A stretch of DNA of 52,709 nucleotides from Clostridiales bacterium (GTDB lineage Bacteria; Bacillota; Clostridia; Caldicoprobacterales; UBA3941), in assembly GCA_012518535.1 (NCBI GenBank), contig JAAYRX010000027.1, positions 1 to 52,709 of the forward strand, read 5' to 3'. The first letter of the stretch is position 1. The number at the start of each line of letters is the position of its first letter. A program made the translations under genes and the position numbers. This document shows positions 43,569 to 52,438 of this stretch, piece by piece. The notes beneath the pieces are model-generated. The model did not search any database and was not told where the DNA came from. It saw nothing but the letters and a program-made list of their open reading frames with translations.

Positions 43569-45665
43569 TTAACGAATTGCCCTCATAGAGTTTAATACAG
43601 CCAGGAGTGCTACTCCTACGTCGGCAAAAACCGCCTCCCACATTGTAGCAAGGCCCATAGCCCCCATAAGCAATACGATACCCTTTATGCCCAAAGCCAA
43701 TGCAATGTTTTGCCATACTATACTTCTTGTTTTTCTGGATATTCGAACCGCCTCTACTATTTTTTGAGGTTCATCCGTCATCAGAACTATGTCTGCAGCT
43801 TCTATAGCAGCATCGGAACCTAATCCTCCCATGGCTATTCCTACATCGGCTCTTGCCAATACGGGTGCGTCGTTTATACCGTCACCGACGAAAGCCAGCT
43901 TCCCCTTGGAGGTTTTTCCTTTTCCTATGGCTTCCAGTTTCTCTACCTTCTCATGAGGCAGGAGCTGCGAGTATACCTTATCCAATCCCAGCTCCCGGGC
44001 TACCTGCTCACCAACCTTCCTAGTATCTCCAGTAAGCATGGCTAAGGTTTTAACACCTAGGCCCTTCAGCTCCGTAACAGCCTTTTTGGCATCTTTTTTT
44101 AACTCATCGGATACTACTATATTACCCATATACTGGCCATTTACTGCAATATACACTACAGTACCTATGTCATCAATTGCTTTATATTCAATGTCGTTGG
44201 ACTTCATCAGCCCCTCGTTACCGGCCAGAATCTCCTGATCCTGCGTTGTGACTGCTATACCATGCCCTGGTATCTCCCTATATCCCTTTATCTGGCTCCC
44301 ATCTATTTCCCCACTGTGGGCTTGCAAAATGGATTTGGCTATAGGATGGGTCGAGTAGCTTTCCGCCAATGCTGCATAATGCAAAAGGTCCGCATCTCTG
44401 ATTCCTTCAACTGAGTTGATTTGCGTAACAGCAAAAATTCCTTTTGTCAAGGTACCGGTTTTATCAAAAATTACGGTATCGATCTCTGTCATGGCCTCAA
44501 GAAAGTTTCCACCCTTTACTAAAATACCACGTCTGGATGCCCCGCCTATTCCGCCGAAAAAGCTCAGGGGAATGGAAATGACCAGAGCGCATGGGCACGA
44601 AATTACTAAAAAGACCAAGGCCCTGTATATCCAATCGGAAAAGTTCTCAGTTGGAATTATCAGTGGTGGTATAACTGCCATAGCCAGGGCTAAAAATACC
44701 ACAACGGGTGTGTAAAACCTGGCAAAACGAGTTATAAAATTCTCGGTGGGTGCCTTTTTGCCAGCAGCATTTTCAACTAGGTCCAGGATCTTTGATACAG
44801 TGGACTCACCAAAAGGTCTTGATACCTCTATCCACAATAGTCCATTGGTATTTATAAACCCCCCCAGGACTTCGTCTCCCGCCTTCACGTCCCTGGGGAT
44901 GGATTCCCCAGTCAAGGCTGAAGTGTCCATTGTCGATTGACCTTCAATTATATAACCATCCATGGGTACCTTTTCGCCGGGTCTGACGACTATTGCGTCA
45001 CCGGGATTTACTTCTGTGGGAGATACCTTGATAACCTGTTCTCCTGTTTTTAAATTTGCAAAATCAGGTCTTATATCCATCAAGTCCGCTATGGACTTTC
45101 TGGACCGGTGGACAGCCATATCCTGAAATAACTCACCTATCTGATAGAACAGCAAAACCGCAACCCCTTCAGGGTATTCCCCGATTATCAAGGCACCTAT
45201 GGTTGCAATAGTCATTAAAAAGTTTTCGTCAAATATCTGCCCTTTACTAATATTATTTACGGCCTTTTTTAAAACATCCGCCCCGATGATAAAATAGCTG
45301 ACCAGAAACAGGGTAAATTTTATAGGAAATATAGGCTCCATTAATAAAGCTATGATAAAAGGAATAATCCCAAATATTAGCTTAATCCATCTTCTTTGTA
45401 ACTCCTTCTTCCTGATCCCTGTATCCTGTACTTCTTCACCGTCCTTTTCCAGTACAGTAACACCAGGTTCCAGTTTCATTACTGTCTCCCTGACCATATC
45501 AATTATGGCATTCTTGTCCCGGTGTGATTCTATCAGCATGGTTTTGTTTGAGAAATTCACTGTTGCATTATTTACTCCGTCTATTCCTTTTATGCCATTT
45601 TCTATTTTAAGCGCACAACTGGCGCAATCTAATCCCTCTAAAGTTAGCTTGAATCTTTGCTCCAT
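43569..45665 (-). CDS. cadA: Zinc/cadmium/lead-type P1B efflux ATPase (CadA-like)
   Basis: Exports divalent soft metals. The 698 residues begin with a heavy-metal-associated domain (LTLEGLDCASCALKIENGI), then paired spans, an actuator domain (ALTGESIPRDVKAGDEVLGG), the transmembrane metal site SCPCALVISIPLSFFGGIGGASRRGILVKGG, the phosphorylation site DKTGTLTKG, MLTGDTRKVGEQVA and VGDGINDAPVLARADVGIAMG. The CPC motif together with this C-terminus points to the Zn/Cd/Pb group rather than copper. AGGAGGGGG precedes the ATG. It follows the ArsR-type regulator by about 120 bases, so both are probably expressed from the metal-controlled promoter at 46200-46228. Confidence 0.95.
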   Translation of the reverse strand: MEQRFKLTLEGLDCASCALKIENGIKGIDGVNNATVNFSNKTMLIESHRDKNAIIDMVRETVMKLEPGVTVLEKDGEEVQDTGIRKKELQRRWIKLIFGIIPFIIALLMEPIFPIKFTLFLVSYFIIGADVLKKAVNNISKGQIFDENFLMTIATIGALIIGEYPEGVAVLLFYQIGELFQDMAVHRSRKSIADLMDIRPDFANLKTGEQVIKVSPTEVNPGDAIVVRPGEKVPMDGYIIEGQSTMDTSALTGESIPRDVKAGDEVLGGFINTNGLLWIEVSRPFGESTVSKILDLVENAAGKKAPTENFITRFARFYTPVVVFLALAMAVIPPLIIPTENFSDWIYRALVFLVISCPCALVISIPLSFFGGIGGASRRGILVKGGNFLEAMTEIDTVIFDKTGTLTKGIFAVTQINSVEGIRDADLLHYAALAESYSTHPIAKSILQAHSGEIDGSQIKGYREIPGHGIAVTTQDQEILAGNEGLMKSNDIEYKAIDDIGTVVYIAVNGQYMGNIVVSDELKKDAKKAVTELKGLGVKTLAMLTGDTRKVGEQVARELGLDKVYSQLLPHEKVEKLEAIGKGKTSKGKLAFVGDGINDAPVLARADVGIAMGGLGSDAAIEAADIVLMTDEPQKIVEAVRISRKTRSIVWQNIALALGIKGIVLLMGAMGLATMWEAVFADVGVALLAVLNSMRAIR

Positions 45666-45786
45666 ATAAACCCCCTCCTGAAGTATATAAATATCCGATA
45701 CAATTCTCGTGTATAATAACTAAATAGATCCCCTCCAATAGGTGAGACTATTTCATATTGCCATTGAATTGTTAAAGTAAGTCTAA

Positions 45787-46152
45787 TTACTCATTTACAT
45801 GAGCCAGGCCTTGAGCAAATACCTGTCGGATATGATCATCATCAAGAGAATAATAAATTACCTTCCCATCCCTCCTGTATTTGATCAATCTAGCTTGTCT
45901 AAGAACCTTTAGCTGATGGGAGATGGCAGACTGGCTCATGGTCAATAGGGCTGCCAAATCACAAACACACATTTCCGAAATGGATAGAGCGTACAAGATA
46001 TTTAAACGTGTCGGATCACCAAAAACCTTAAAGAATTCAGCCAGTGACATAATGGTCTCATCTGCTAACATCTTTTTCCTTACATCACTTACTACATTCT
46101 CGTGTATAATGGTATATCCACAGGTTTGAATGTCATCCTTATCGGTTTTCAT
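45787..46152 (-). CDS. cadC: ArsR/SmtB-family metal-sensing repressor (CadC-like)
   Basis: Winged-helix repressor that leaves DNA on binding Zn, Cd or Pb. The 121 residues show the DNA-reading segment DLAALLTMSQSAISHQLKVLRQARLIKYRRDGKVIYYSL. Both known metal sites are present: cysteines of the alpha-3N site (an N-terminal TCGY plus MCVCDLA) and a complete alpha-5 site (DDHIRQVFAQGLAHVNE, Asp-x-His ... His-x-x-Glu type), as in CadC. The frame opens at 46170, but GAAGGAG overlaps that region; the ATG at 46152 is chosen. The operator lies directly upstream. Confidence 0.95.
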   Translation of the reverse strand: MKTDKDDIQTCGYTIIHENVVSDVRKKMLADETIMSLAEFFKVFGDPTRLNILYALSISEMCVCDLAALLTMSQSAISHQLKVLRQARLIKYRRDGKVIYYSLDDDHIRQVFAQGLAHVNE

Positions 46153-46167
46153 TCTATCTCTCCTTCT

Positions 46168-46189
46168 CATATGAATATATGTTCATATG
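46168..46189. promoter_or_regulatory. ArsR/CadC-type operator
   Basis: A 22-base near-perfect palindrome with the TGAA-N6-TTCA core characteristic of SmtB/CadC operators (one mismatch between arms). It begins 10 bases downstream of the -10 hexamer and ends 16 bases before the regulator start codon, so binding should block transcription of the regulator and the efflux ATPase. Confidence 0.85.
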
Positions 46190-46199
46190 TCACAGTATG

Positions 46200-46228
46200 A
46201 TTCTACCAATAATTAAGTGCGGTGTCAA
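46200..46228 (-). promoter_or_regulatory. Promoter of the cadC-cadA unit
   Basis: TTGACA (46223-46228), 17-base spacer, TAGAAT (46200-46205) on the minus strand. The predicted transcription start near 46193 lies at the edge of the operator. Confidence 0.85.
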
Positions 46229-46335
46229 TGAATTTTTAGGCTTGTCCATAAAAAAATGACTTAAATAAAACCCACCTCGATGATTACCATAAATACTACT
46301 TCTCTGGAATTCATCGCTATCATTTCCTGTTAATG

Positions 46336-46364
46336 TTGACAAATAACTATGGCCATAATACAAT
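46336..46364 (+). promoter_or_regulatory. Promoter of the proS T-box leader
   Basis: TTGACA (46336-46341), 17-base spacer, TACAAT (46359-46364) on the plus strand. The expected transcript starts about 46371, shortly before the T-box stem I. Confidence 0.85.
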
Positions 46365-46420
46365 ATAGCAAATTGAATACATAAAGCTACGATAAGAAAT
46401 AGTAAGCATTTTGGATATTC

Positions 46421-46645
46421 AGAGAGAAGGCGGTTGGTGTGAGCCTTTATTGAAGAAATGCCTAACCCCCCTTTGAGCTGTGGGCCGAAATAGTAGTAAG
46501 CTTCACCGGGTTCTCCCGTGACAGAGAACAAGTATCAGATAAGATCTTGTACTTGAAAGTGCGGAATTTATCCGAAATTAGGTGGTACCACGGACTATGC
46601 AAAGTTCGCCCTAAGTGACCTGTTAGGCTGCTTAGGGCTTTTTAT
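46421..46645 (+). ncRNA. T-box riboswitch leader of proS
   Basis: The conserved T-box core AGGTGGTACCACGG is at 46580-46593 and pairs with the uncharged tRNA acceptor end. Just after it, a terminator hairpin (GCCCTAAG 46608-46615 with CTTAGGGC 46631-46638, then TTTTTAT) competes with the antiterminator. Upstream, AGAGAG at 46421 opens stem I, and CCGGGTTCTCCCG near 46505 forms a further stem. The C-run around 46465-46471 (CCC or CCT followed by TTGAGC) is the likely proline specifier. Uncharged tRNA-Pro should therefore switch proS on. Confidence 0.92.
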
Positions 46646-46669
46646 ATAGATATAAGGAGGTATATGCAC

Positions 46670-48385
46670 ATGAAACTAGCTAATTTGGTTGGAGAACGTT
46701 TTAAGGAAAGACCGTCAGATTGTCTAATTGACAGCCATGCACTTATGGTAAGGGGTGGATATATCAAAAATGTAGCAAACGGTATATATTCATCCTTTAC
46801 TCCATTAAAAAGAATAGTAAAAAAAATTGAGCAAATTATAAGGGAGGAAATGGACAATATTGATGGACAGGAGGTATCCTTTCCTGTTGTGCTACCTGCA
46901 AGCCTTTGGGAAGAGTCGGACAGGTACGATAATGTTGGTGATGAGCTATTGCGTTTTTATGATAGAAACAACGGCAAATATGTACTGGGTATGACCCATG
47001 AAGAAGCGGCTGTGCACCTTGTCCGCGAATATGCTCAAAGCTACTTAAAATACCCCTTTATGATATACCAGATCCAAACCAAGTTTCGGGACGAGGCTCG
47101 CTCAAGAGGTGGGCTTATCAGAGTACGTGAATTTACTATGAAAGATGCCTATTCTTTTCATTCATCCCAAGCTGATTTAGAAGACTACTATAACAAGTGC
47201 CATAAGGCATACGAAAGAATCTTTGAACGAGTTGGTTTACCCCAGGTGGTTTCCGTCGCCTCGGATTCCGGAATGATGGGCGGAAATCTATCCCACGAAT
47301 TTATGCTTTTAAGTCCAGTCGGAGAAGATTCTGTTGTAATCTGTAAGTCTTGCAATTATAGAGCAAATATGGATGCCGCAGAAAATATTGTTAATAATAC
47401 AAAAGATGAGATGTCCAACCCATTAACCCTGGTCCACACTCCAAACATTAATACAATAGATGATGTCTGCAGCTTCTTTAACACTACCCCAGATAAAACT
47501 TGTAAGGCGGTTGTATATCAAAAAGAAAGCGATAATAAACCTGTTGTTTTGTTTATAAGGGGAGATTATGAGGTTAATGAAGCAAAGCTAAAGAACATTT
47601 TGGGTTGCGATATTTATCCAGCTGAAATTAACAATGAACACGGTTTGGTTGCCGGGTTTATCGGTGCATATAAGCTGAATACCGATTGTGAAGTTCTATT
47701 TGACAGGTCTCTTGAAAATACCAATAATCTTATTTGCGGAGCCAACAAGGTCGATTACCACTATACAGGTTTTGATATTGGCCGCGATACAGGAAATGTA
47801 GATTATATTGATGCCTCAAAGGTCACTGCCAATGGAACTTGTCCAAACTGCAAAAACAACACTTTGGAAATCAGCCGAGGCATAGAGGTAGGTAACATTT
47901 TTCAACTCGGTACAAGATATACAGAAGCTATGAATATGACCTATCTTGATGAAGACGGCAAAAGGAAATATCCAGTTATGGGTTGCTATGGTATAGGTGT
48001 TGGCAGGCTGGCAGCTGCAGTATGTGAAGCTCGCCACGATGATTATGGTCCCATATGGCCTATGTCAGTTGCCCCTTGGCAGGTTCACTTATGTGCTGTC
48101 CGAGTAGATGATCATAAGATTAAAGAGTTAGCTGATAACATCTATAACCAGCTAGTAAAAAAAGGTCTTGAGGTTATCTATGATGACAGAAGTGTTAGTG
48201 CCGGTGTGATGTTTTCTGATGCTGATTTGCTTGGGGTACCGCTGCGGGTTATTATCAGCCCGAGAAACTTAAAGGAAAACTGTTGTGAAATTGTCAGCAG
48301 AGATAAGAAAATATCATTAAAGGTTAAATTGGATGAATGCATTGATCAAATTAATGATCTCGTTTTCACTGAATTTGCTGAATAG
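46670..48385 (+). CDS. proS: Prolyl-tRNA synthetase, bacterial type with editing insertion
   Basis: Class II synthetase that charges tRNA-Pro. The 571 residues show motif 2 (YQIQTKFRDEARSRGGLIRVREFTMKDAYSFH), motif 3 (GCYGIGVGRLAAAVCEARHDDYGPIWP), an anticodon-binding C-terminal domain (SVAPWQVHLCAV ... VIYDDRSVSAGVMFSDADLLGVPLRVIISPRN) and, between motifs 2 and 3, an insertion of about 190 residues matching the YbaK-type deacylase of bacterial ProRS. AAGGAGG lies 3 bases before an ATG at 46664 and 9 before the ATG at 46670; the second has better spacing. Controlled by the T-box upstream. Confidence 0.97.
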   Translation: MKLANLVGERFKERPSDCLIDSHALMVRGGYIKNVANGIYSSFTPLKRIVKKIEQIIREEMDNIDGQEVSFPVVLPASLWEESDRYDNVGDELLRFYDRNNGKYVLGMTHEEAAVHLVREYAQSYLKYPFMIYQIQTKFRDEARSRGGLIRVREFTMKDAYSFHSSQADLEDYYNKCHKAYERIFERVGLPQVVSVASDSGMMGGNLSHEFMLLSPVGEDSVVICKSCNYRANMDAAENIVNNTKDEMSNPLTLVHTPNINTIDDVCSFFNTTPDKTCKAVVYQKESDNKPVVLFIRGDYEVNEAKLKNILGCDIYPAEINNEHGLVAGFIGAYKLNTDCEVLFDRSLENTNNLICGANKVDYHYTGFDIGRDTGNVDYIDASKVTANGTCPNCKNNTLEISRGIEVGNIFQLGTRYTEAMNMTYLDEDGKRKYPVMGCYGIGVGRLAAAVCEARHDDYGPIWPMSVAPWQVHLCAVRVDDHKIKELADNIYNQLVKKGLEVIYDDRSVSAGVMFSDADLLGVPLRVIISPRNLKENCCEIVSRDKKISLKVKLDECIDQINDLVFTEFAE

Positions 48386-48421
48386 GCTCTTATTCTTCCG
48401 TGCAGCCTATGGTTTTAGTCT

Positions 48422-48448
48422 CCCCTGAAGGGAGTCTGTCAGGGGTTT
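48422..48448 (+). terminator. Intrinsic terminator after proS
   Basis: A 7-bp stem (CCCCTGA with TCAGGGG, 48422-48445) followed by TTT, about 40 bases after the proS stop and before the convergent L,D-transpeptidase gene. Confidence 0.65.
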
Positions 48449-48494
48449 ACTTGCTTAGGTAAATCCCAAATCTGAATTCCCTTTAGAGGAGGCT

Positions 48495-49223
48495 CTATTC
48501 AAACTGCAGGATTCCCAAAGCCTCATAGGACTCCCTATCAACATAATGGTTATTGGGTAGCCCATTGTCCTTTTTAAATTCGAGGAGGGCCTGTTTCATC
48601 CCCTCCCCATATATGCCATCGATTGCACCTTTATAATAACCTTTGGTCTTTAACCTGAGTTGTACTTCCAAAACATGAGATTTTCTGTCCCCCGGTGACA
48701 AAACTTCCAGATGGCTGCCGAGATTTTTGTATGGGCCTCCGTAGACATAAACCTTTGTCCTATATGGTACGATATCATACAACTCCTCTACATCTGAGTT
48801 GTGCATCCTAAAACACCCTGCAGATGCCCTTTGCCCAATGGAATATGGCTTGTTGGTTCCATGGATACCGTAGATCCCCCAGGGTACATTAATACCCATC
48901 CATCTGGTTCCAAAACCTGTTCCCCAATTTCGGGCTTTTGATGTAATCTCCCATATTCCTATCGGGGAAGGACTTTTATCTTTCCCCTGAGCTACTGCAT
49001 ACTTTTTAATCAGCTCATCTCCTTTAAAAAGATATAGCATGGATTCGGTCAGATCAATAAAAATATCATATTCAGATTCTTGTCCTGATGCTATGCTGGC
49101 TTCGCTGGTATCATTCCTTAATATATTCTCCTCTATATTGCCATTCATGGTAGCATAAAGTACGACAACTAATAATATATAGAAAACTATATACCCATAT
49201 CTTCTAATACCCCAAGTATTCAT
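48495..49223 (-). CDS. L,D-transpeptidase (YkuD) with C-terminal peptidoglycan-binding domain
   Basis: Cell-wall cross-linking enzyme. The 242 residues begin with a membrane anchor or signal (YGYIVFYILLVVVLYATMNG), followed by a YkuD domain (DIFIDLTESMLYLFKGDELIKKYAVAQGKDKSPSPIGIWEI) with the active-site pattern GIHGTNKPYSIGQRASAGCFRMHN, including the catalytic Cys, and end with a peptidoglycan-binding domain of type 1 (VLEVQLRLKTKGYYKGAIDGIYGEGMKQALLEFKKDNGL). It is likely anchored outside the membrane. GGAGGTGG precedes the ATG. The order of catalytic domain before binding domain is seen in several clostridial enzymes. Confidence 0.93.
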   Translation of the reverse strand: MNTWGIRRYGYIVFYILLVVVLYATMNGNIEENILRNDTSEASIASGQESEYDIFIDLTESMLYLFKGDELIKKYAVAQGKDKSPSPIGIWEITSKARNWGTGFGTRWMGINVPWGIYGIHGTNKPYSIGQRASAGCFRMHNSDVEELYDIVPYRTKVYVYGGPYKNLGSHLEVLSPGDRKSHVLEVQLRLKTKGYYKGAIDGIYGEGMKQALLEFKKDNGLPNNHYVDRESYEALGILQFE

Positions 49224-49318
49224 GCTACCACCTCCATATTCACTTCACATTATATTCCTATCAATGGAGGTTTAGACCTATATGCTATGGTCTCGGGCTG
49301 ATAGGATAACGTATTAAA

Positions 49319-50485
49319 TTATAGCTCATAGACCTCTACGCCCTCCAATGCCCTTTCAATCAATGCCTCTCCATCCACCAATGTTTCGGCCTGTCTCACC
49401 CTGTCCAGCTTTGGCTTTGTGACGGGATGTCTGGGTACGAACACTGTACAGCAATCTTCATAGGGCAATATCGAGGTTTCGTAAGTATTTATTTTCTCAG
49501 CTATTTCTACTATTTCCTTTTTATCCATTCCAATCAGGGGCCTGAATACCGGCAGGGATACGGCGTCGTCTGTAGAGGCCAAGGCTTCCAGAGTCTGACT
49601 GGCTACCTGTCCTATGCTCTCCCCAGTTATCAAGGCCTGGGCTCCATCCTTTATTGCGATTATTTCAGCTATCTTCATCATAAACCTTCTCATCAATACA
49701 GTTAGGAGGCCGTCGGGACATTTTTCATAAAGCTCCTGCTGTATTTCGGTAAAAGGTACTACATGCAGCCTTATAGGACCGCAATAATGGGTCAGCAGCC
49801 TACAGAGATCTATCACCTTCTCCTTTGCCTTGTCGCTGGTGTATGGAAAGCTGTGGTAATGGACAGCCGTCAAGCGTACACCTCTTTTCGCAATCATCCA
49901 CCCTGCCACTGGGCTGTCTATCCCCCCAGATAATAGTAAAGTCGTCTTGCCGTTGGTGCCCACCGGCATTCCTCCTGCTCCGGGAATATTCTCATGATAG
50001 GCATAGGCATGCTCCCTAATTTCCAGGTTTATCCTTATGTCAGGGTTGTGTACATCCACCTTCAGCTGTGGGAAGTTCTGTAGGATAAAAGCCCCCATAT
50101 CCCTATTTAGGTCCATGGATCCCATGGGAAAAGTCTTATCTGCACGACGTGACTCTACCTTGAAAGTGGGGTTCTCTCCCGTGGTCTTCTCAAGGGCGTC
50201 TTCTACAATAACCTTTAGCATGTTCTTTATATATTCAAGATCCTTCTTCGTCTTCCAGGCTGGGTTGATTCCAATTATCCCAAACACCTTGGAAAGGGCG
50301 TCAAGAGCTGCCCTTTCTACAGGGATTTCCTCTATATAAATCCTGCCTTGGCTTTTAAATACCTTGGCTTTATCATAATTTCCCAAAACTTTTTTTATAT
50401 TATCTACTAGAGTCCTCTCGAAAAAAGGTCGGTTTTGACCTTTTAGATAGATTTCTCCATATCTTACGAGTATTAATTTCTCCAT
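49319..50485 (-). CDS. thiI: tRNA 4-thiouridine sulfurtransferase ThiI
   Basis: Adenylates U8 of tRNA and inserts sulfur taken from a cysteine desulfurase persulfide; also serves thiamine synthesis in some bacteria. The 388 residues show an N-terminal ferredoxin-like and THUMP domain (ILVRYGEIYLKGQNRPFFE ... VDVHNPDIRINLEIREHAYAYHE), the PP-loop LLLSGGIDSPVAGWMIAKRG, and the LPYEDCCTVFVPRHPVTKP block. The C-terminal rhodanese domain of E. coli ThiI is absent, as in most Firmicutes. GGAGG precedes the ATG, 4 bases after the desulfurase stop. Confidence 0.96.
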   Translation of the reverse strand: MEKLILVRYGEIYLKGQNRPFFERTLVDNIKKVLGNYDKAKVFKSQGRIYIEEIPVERAALDALSKVFGIIGINPAWKTKKDLEYIKNMLKVIVEDALEKTTGENPTFKVESRRADKTFPMGSMDLNRDMGAFILQNFPQLKVDVHNPDIRINLEIREHAYAYHENIPGAGGMPVGTNGKTTLLLSGGIDSPVAGWMIAKRGVRLTAVHYHSFPYTSDKAKEKVIDLCRLLTHYCGPIRLHVVPFTEIQQELYEKCPDGLLTVLMRRFMMKIAEIIAIKDGAQALITGESIGQVASQTLEALASTDDAVSLPVFRPLIGMDKKEIVEIAEKINTYETSILPYEDCCTVFVPRHPVTKPKLDRVRQAETLVDGEALIERALEGVEVYEL

Positions 50486-50489
50486 AAAA

Positions 50490-51650
50490 TTACCTCCTGG
50501 TAAATCTTTTTACTTGATCTACAGATTTTCTCAATATATCAGGCACCAACAAAATCTCCTCCAGATCGTTCATATAGGAAAGACTTAAACGTATCGCACC
50601 CTCTGCTATTTGAATGGGAGCTCCAATGGCTTCCAGAACATGGCTTATTTTTGTCCTTCGGGAGGAGCAAGCCGAACCAGTACTTACATACACCCCATGG
50701 GACTCTAATACATGGAGTAGGGTTTCACCCCTGATGCCGGGTATACTGATGTTTAGAATATGAGGAGCCCCTTCATACGGATTAGGACCATTGATGACCG
50801 CATCCGGTACCGTTTCTGATATGCCCTTTACAAGTGCCATCTTCATCTTGCTTATTTTATCCTCTTCCCTATCCATGAACTGATAAATCAGTTGGGCTGC
50901 TTTGCCAAACCCCACAATACCGGTTAAGTTCTCCGTACCGCTCCGTATCCCCATTTCCTGTCCTCCCCCCCATTGAAGAGTTATAAGGGGAGTCCCTTTT
51001 TTTACATATAGGATACCGATGCCTTTGGGAGCATGGACCTTATGCCCACTGGCGCTCAATAGATCAATCCCCCAGTCCACCGGTTTCAAACTGATCCTGC
51101 CAAGGGATTGTACTGCATCGCTATGAAATATTACATCCGGATAGTTGGCCTTCAAAAATTGACCTATCCTGCTAATAGGTTGGATGGCTCCAATCTCGCT
51201 GTTGACATGTCCAATGCTAACCAGAACGGTATCCTCTCTTATTGCATTTTCCAGATCCTTTAAATCTACAACCCCCTGATTATCAACTGGTAAGTAGCTT
51301 ACGTCCCAGCCTTCACTCTCTAAGTAAGAAAAGGTGTTCAATACCGAAGAATGCTCTATTTGAGTGGTTATACAATGATTTCCGTATCTCCTTCTTGCCC
51401 TGGTCGTTCCCAGTAAAGCTAAATTATTCGCCTCTGTTCCACCAGAAGTAAAAATCACACTATCAACCGATACGTTAATGAGCTGTGCTATGGAGTTTCG
51501 GGAATCCTTGATTCTCCGTTCGGATTGGAGCCCCAATCGATGCAATGATGAGGGATTTCCAAAATCCTCGGTCAGAGACCTTATTACCTCGTCCCTTACT
51601 TCCGGTAGTAATGGCGTAGTAGCCGCATTATCTAAATAAATCTGTCGCAT
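50490..51650 (-). CDS. Cysteine desulfurase of the IscS/NifS family (ThiI partner)
   Basis: PLP enzyme that takes sulfur from cysteine. The 386 residues show YLDNAATTPLLPEV, the HITTQIEHSSVLNTF-type region, SIGHVNSEIGAIQPI, the PLP lysine in LSASGHKVHAPKGIGILYV, and the active-site cysteine loop STGSACSSRRTKISHVLEAIG. Its 4-base spacing to thiI, with no iscU or other cluster-assembly gene nearby, marks it as the dedicated sulfur donor for tRNA thiolation (the NifZ/YrvO type of Bacillus) rather than a general iron-sulfur desulfurase. AAAGGAG lies upstream of the ATG. Confidence 0.95.
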   Translation of the reverse strand: MRQIYLDNAATTPLLPEVRDEVIRSLTEDFGNPSSLHRLGLQSERRIKDSRNSIAQLINVSVDSVIFTSGGTEANNLALLGTTRARRRYGNHCITTQIEHSSVLNTFSYLESEGWDVSYLPVDNQGVVDLKDLENAIREDTVLVSIGHVNSEIGAIQPISRIGQFLKANYPDVIFHSDAVQSLGRISLKPVDWGIDLLSASGHKVHAPKGIGILYVKKGTPLITLQWGGGQEMGIRSGTENLTGIVGFGKAAQLIYQFMDREEDKISKMKMALVKGISETVPDAVINGPNPYEGAPHILNISIPGIRGETLLHVLESHGVYVSTGSACSSRRTKISHVLEAIGAPIQIAEGAIRLSLSYMNDLEEILLVPDILRKSVDQVKRFTRR

Positions 51651-51749
51651 TATTAACGTGCTCCTTTATCATGCTAACAAAAACCTGTTATCCAATCCAT
51701 TCCCTAGTTTATCCTTTCCCCTAATATATTACAAGATCTTGCTCCTAAA

Positions 51750-51831
51750 CCACCACTAAAAATCTGCTTTTAGATGCCTTGGCTTAGAAACTCGCTTGTA
51801 CCTTTGGATGTTGAATAGGGTTTTAGTGGAT
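51750..51831. repeat. Compact inverted-repeat element upstream of the cysteine desulfurase
   Basis: CCACTAAAA at 51753-51761 and TTTTAGTGG at 51821-51829 form a perfect 9-bp outer stem. Inside are two smaller hairpins, ATCT/AGAT (around 51762-51775) and GCC/GGC (around 51776-51783), giving a multi-branched 77-base structure. It has no tRNA T-loop or anticodon arm. Structured leader RNA and remnant of a small mobile element both remain possible. Confidence 0.5.
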
Positions 51832-51860
51832 CTTTATGCCCTAACCATAATATATTATTT

Positions 51861-51885
51861 AAAAACCCCCTGGGATTCAGGGGGG
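51861..51885 (-). terminator. Intrinsic terminator after the 180-codon gene
   Basis: A 7-bp GC-rich stem (CCCCCTG with CAGGGGG) is followed by TTTTTAAAT on the minus strand, 11 bases after the stop codon. Confidence 0.9.
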
Positions 51886-51895
51886 AATGGATTTA

Positions 51896-52438
51896 TCATT
51901 TTGTTTTTACGTTTCTGGGGATATAAATCTTAAACATATTTACCAGGGTTTCGCTTGGTTCAAAAACCAGCAGCGATTTTTTCCCCTCATGAATAAATAC
52001 ACCATAGTAAAGGCCACCGCCACGATTTAGAAAGAAATTGTATTTCTTTTCAATATTACCGTGTTGTAATATCCTTTGAAAACCTTCATCACTGGTAGGT
52101 GCAATAACCTCGAACTCCCTAATATCCGTTGAAAGCAATCTTTTTCTCTTGCTATTATTGATAATTTTAGCTATATCCAGAATACCGTTGGTAAAGGTAT
52201 AGTCATACTCGATCCTTTGGTTGTTTCGAACAACAAAGCACCCGTAGGTGAGGCCCCCGGTTATTAAAGTCCCAGCAATAACATATATGTCAAAATTCCC
52301 ATTTAAAATTGACATGAGATTCATCAATGCAAAAAAACCAAAGAATATCATCCCGGCGTAAGCCAGAACATAGATCAGGGTATTCATACCACTGTTGATT
52401 TTACTTACAGATTCTTCGCGAAAATTATCCAATGACAT
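51896..52438 (-). CDS. Membrane protein of unknown function (possibly DUF6106-like)
   Basis: A 180-residue protein with a hydrophilic start (MSLDNFREESVSKINSG), two membrane spans (TLIYVLAYAGMIFFGFFALMNLM and FDIYVIAGTLITGGLTYGCFVV) and a soluble C-terminal half rich in beta-strand patterns (IEYDYTFTNGILDIAKIINNSKRKRLLSTDIREFEVIAP). Two spans followed by a cytoplasmic domain beginning EYDYTFTNG recall small clostridial DUF6106 proteins, but I am not certain. GAGGAG lies 3 bases before the ATG; an in-frame TTG two codons later has better spacing. Strong terminator follows. Function unknown. Confidence 0.75.
   Translation of the reverse strand: MSLDNFREESVSKINSGMNTLIYVLAYAGMIFFGFFALMNLMSILNGNFDIYVIAGTLITGGLTYGCFVVRNNQRIEYDYTFTNGILDIAKIINNSKRKRLLSTDIREFEVIAPTSDEGFQRILQHGNIEKKYNFFLNRGGGLYYGVFIHEGKKSLLVFEPSETLVNMFKIYIPRNVKTK

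Noticed and set aside
45703-46110. 15-base direct repeat ATTCTCGTGTATAAT at 45703-45717 and 46096-46110
   Set aside because: One copy lies inside the cadC coding sequence. A single 15-base match is about what chance predicts in a window of this size.
46190-46531. 113-codon minus-strand open frame upstream of proS
   Set aside because: It runs antisense through the T-box stem I and across the proS and cadC promoters and ends at the operator. Those elements explain the sequence, and the frame has no ribosome site.
51753-51829. The 77-base stem-loop element as a tRNA gene
   Set aside because: Length and outer stem fit loosely, but there is no D-arm, no T-loop sequence on either strand and no plausible anticodon arm.
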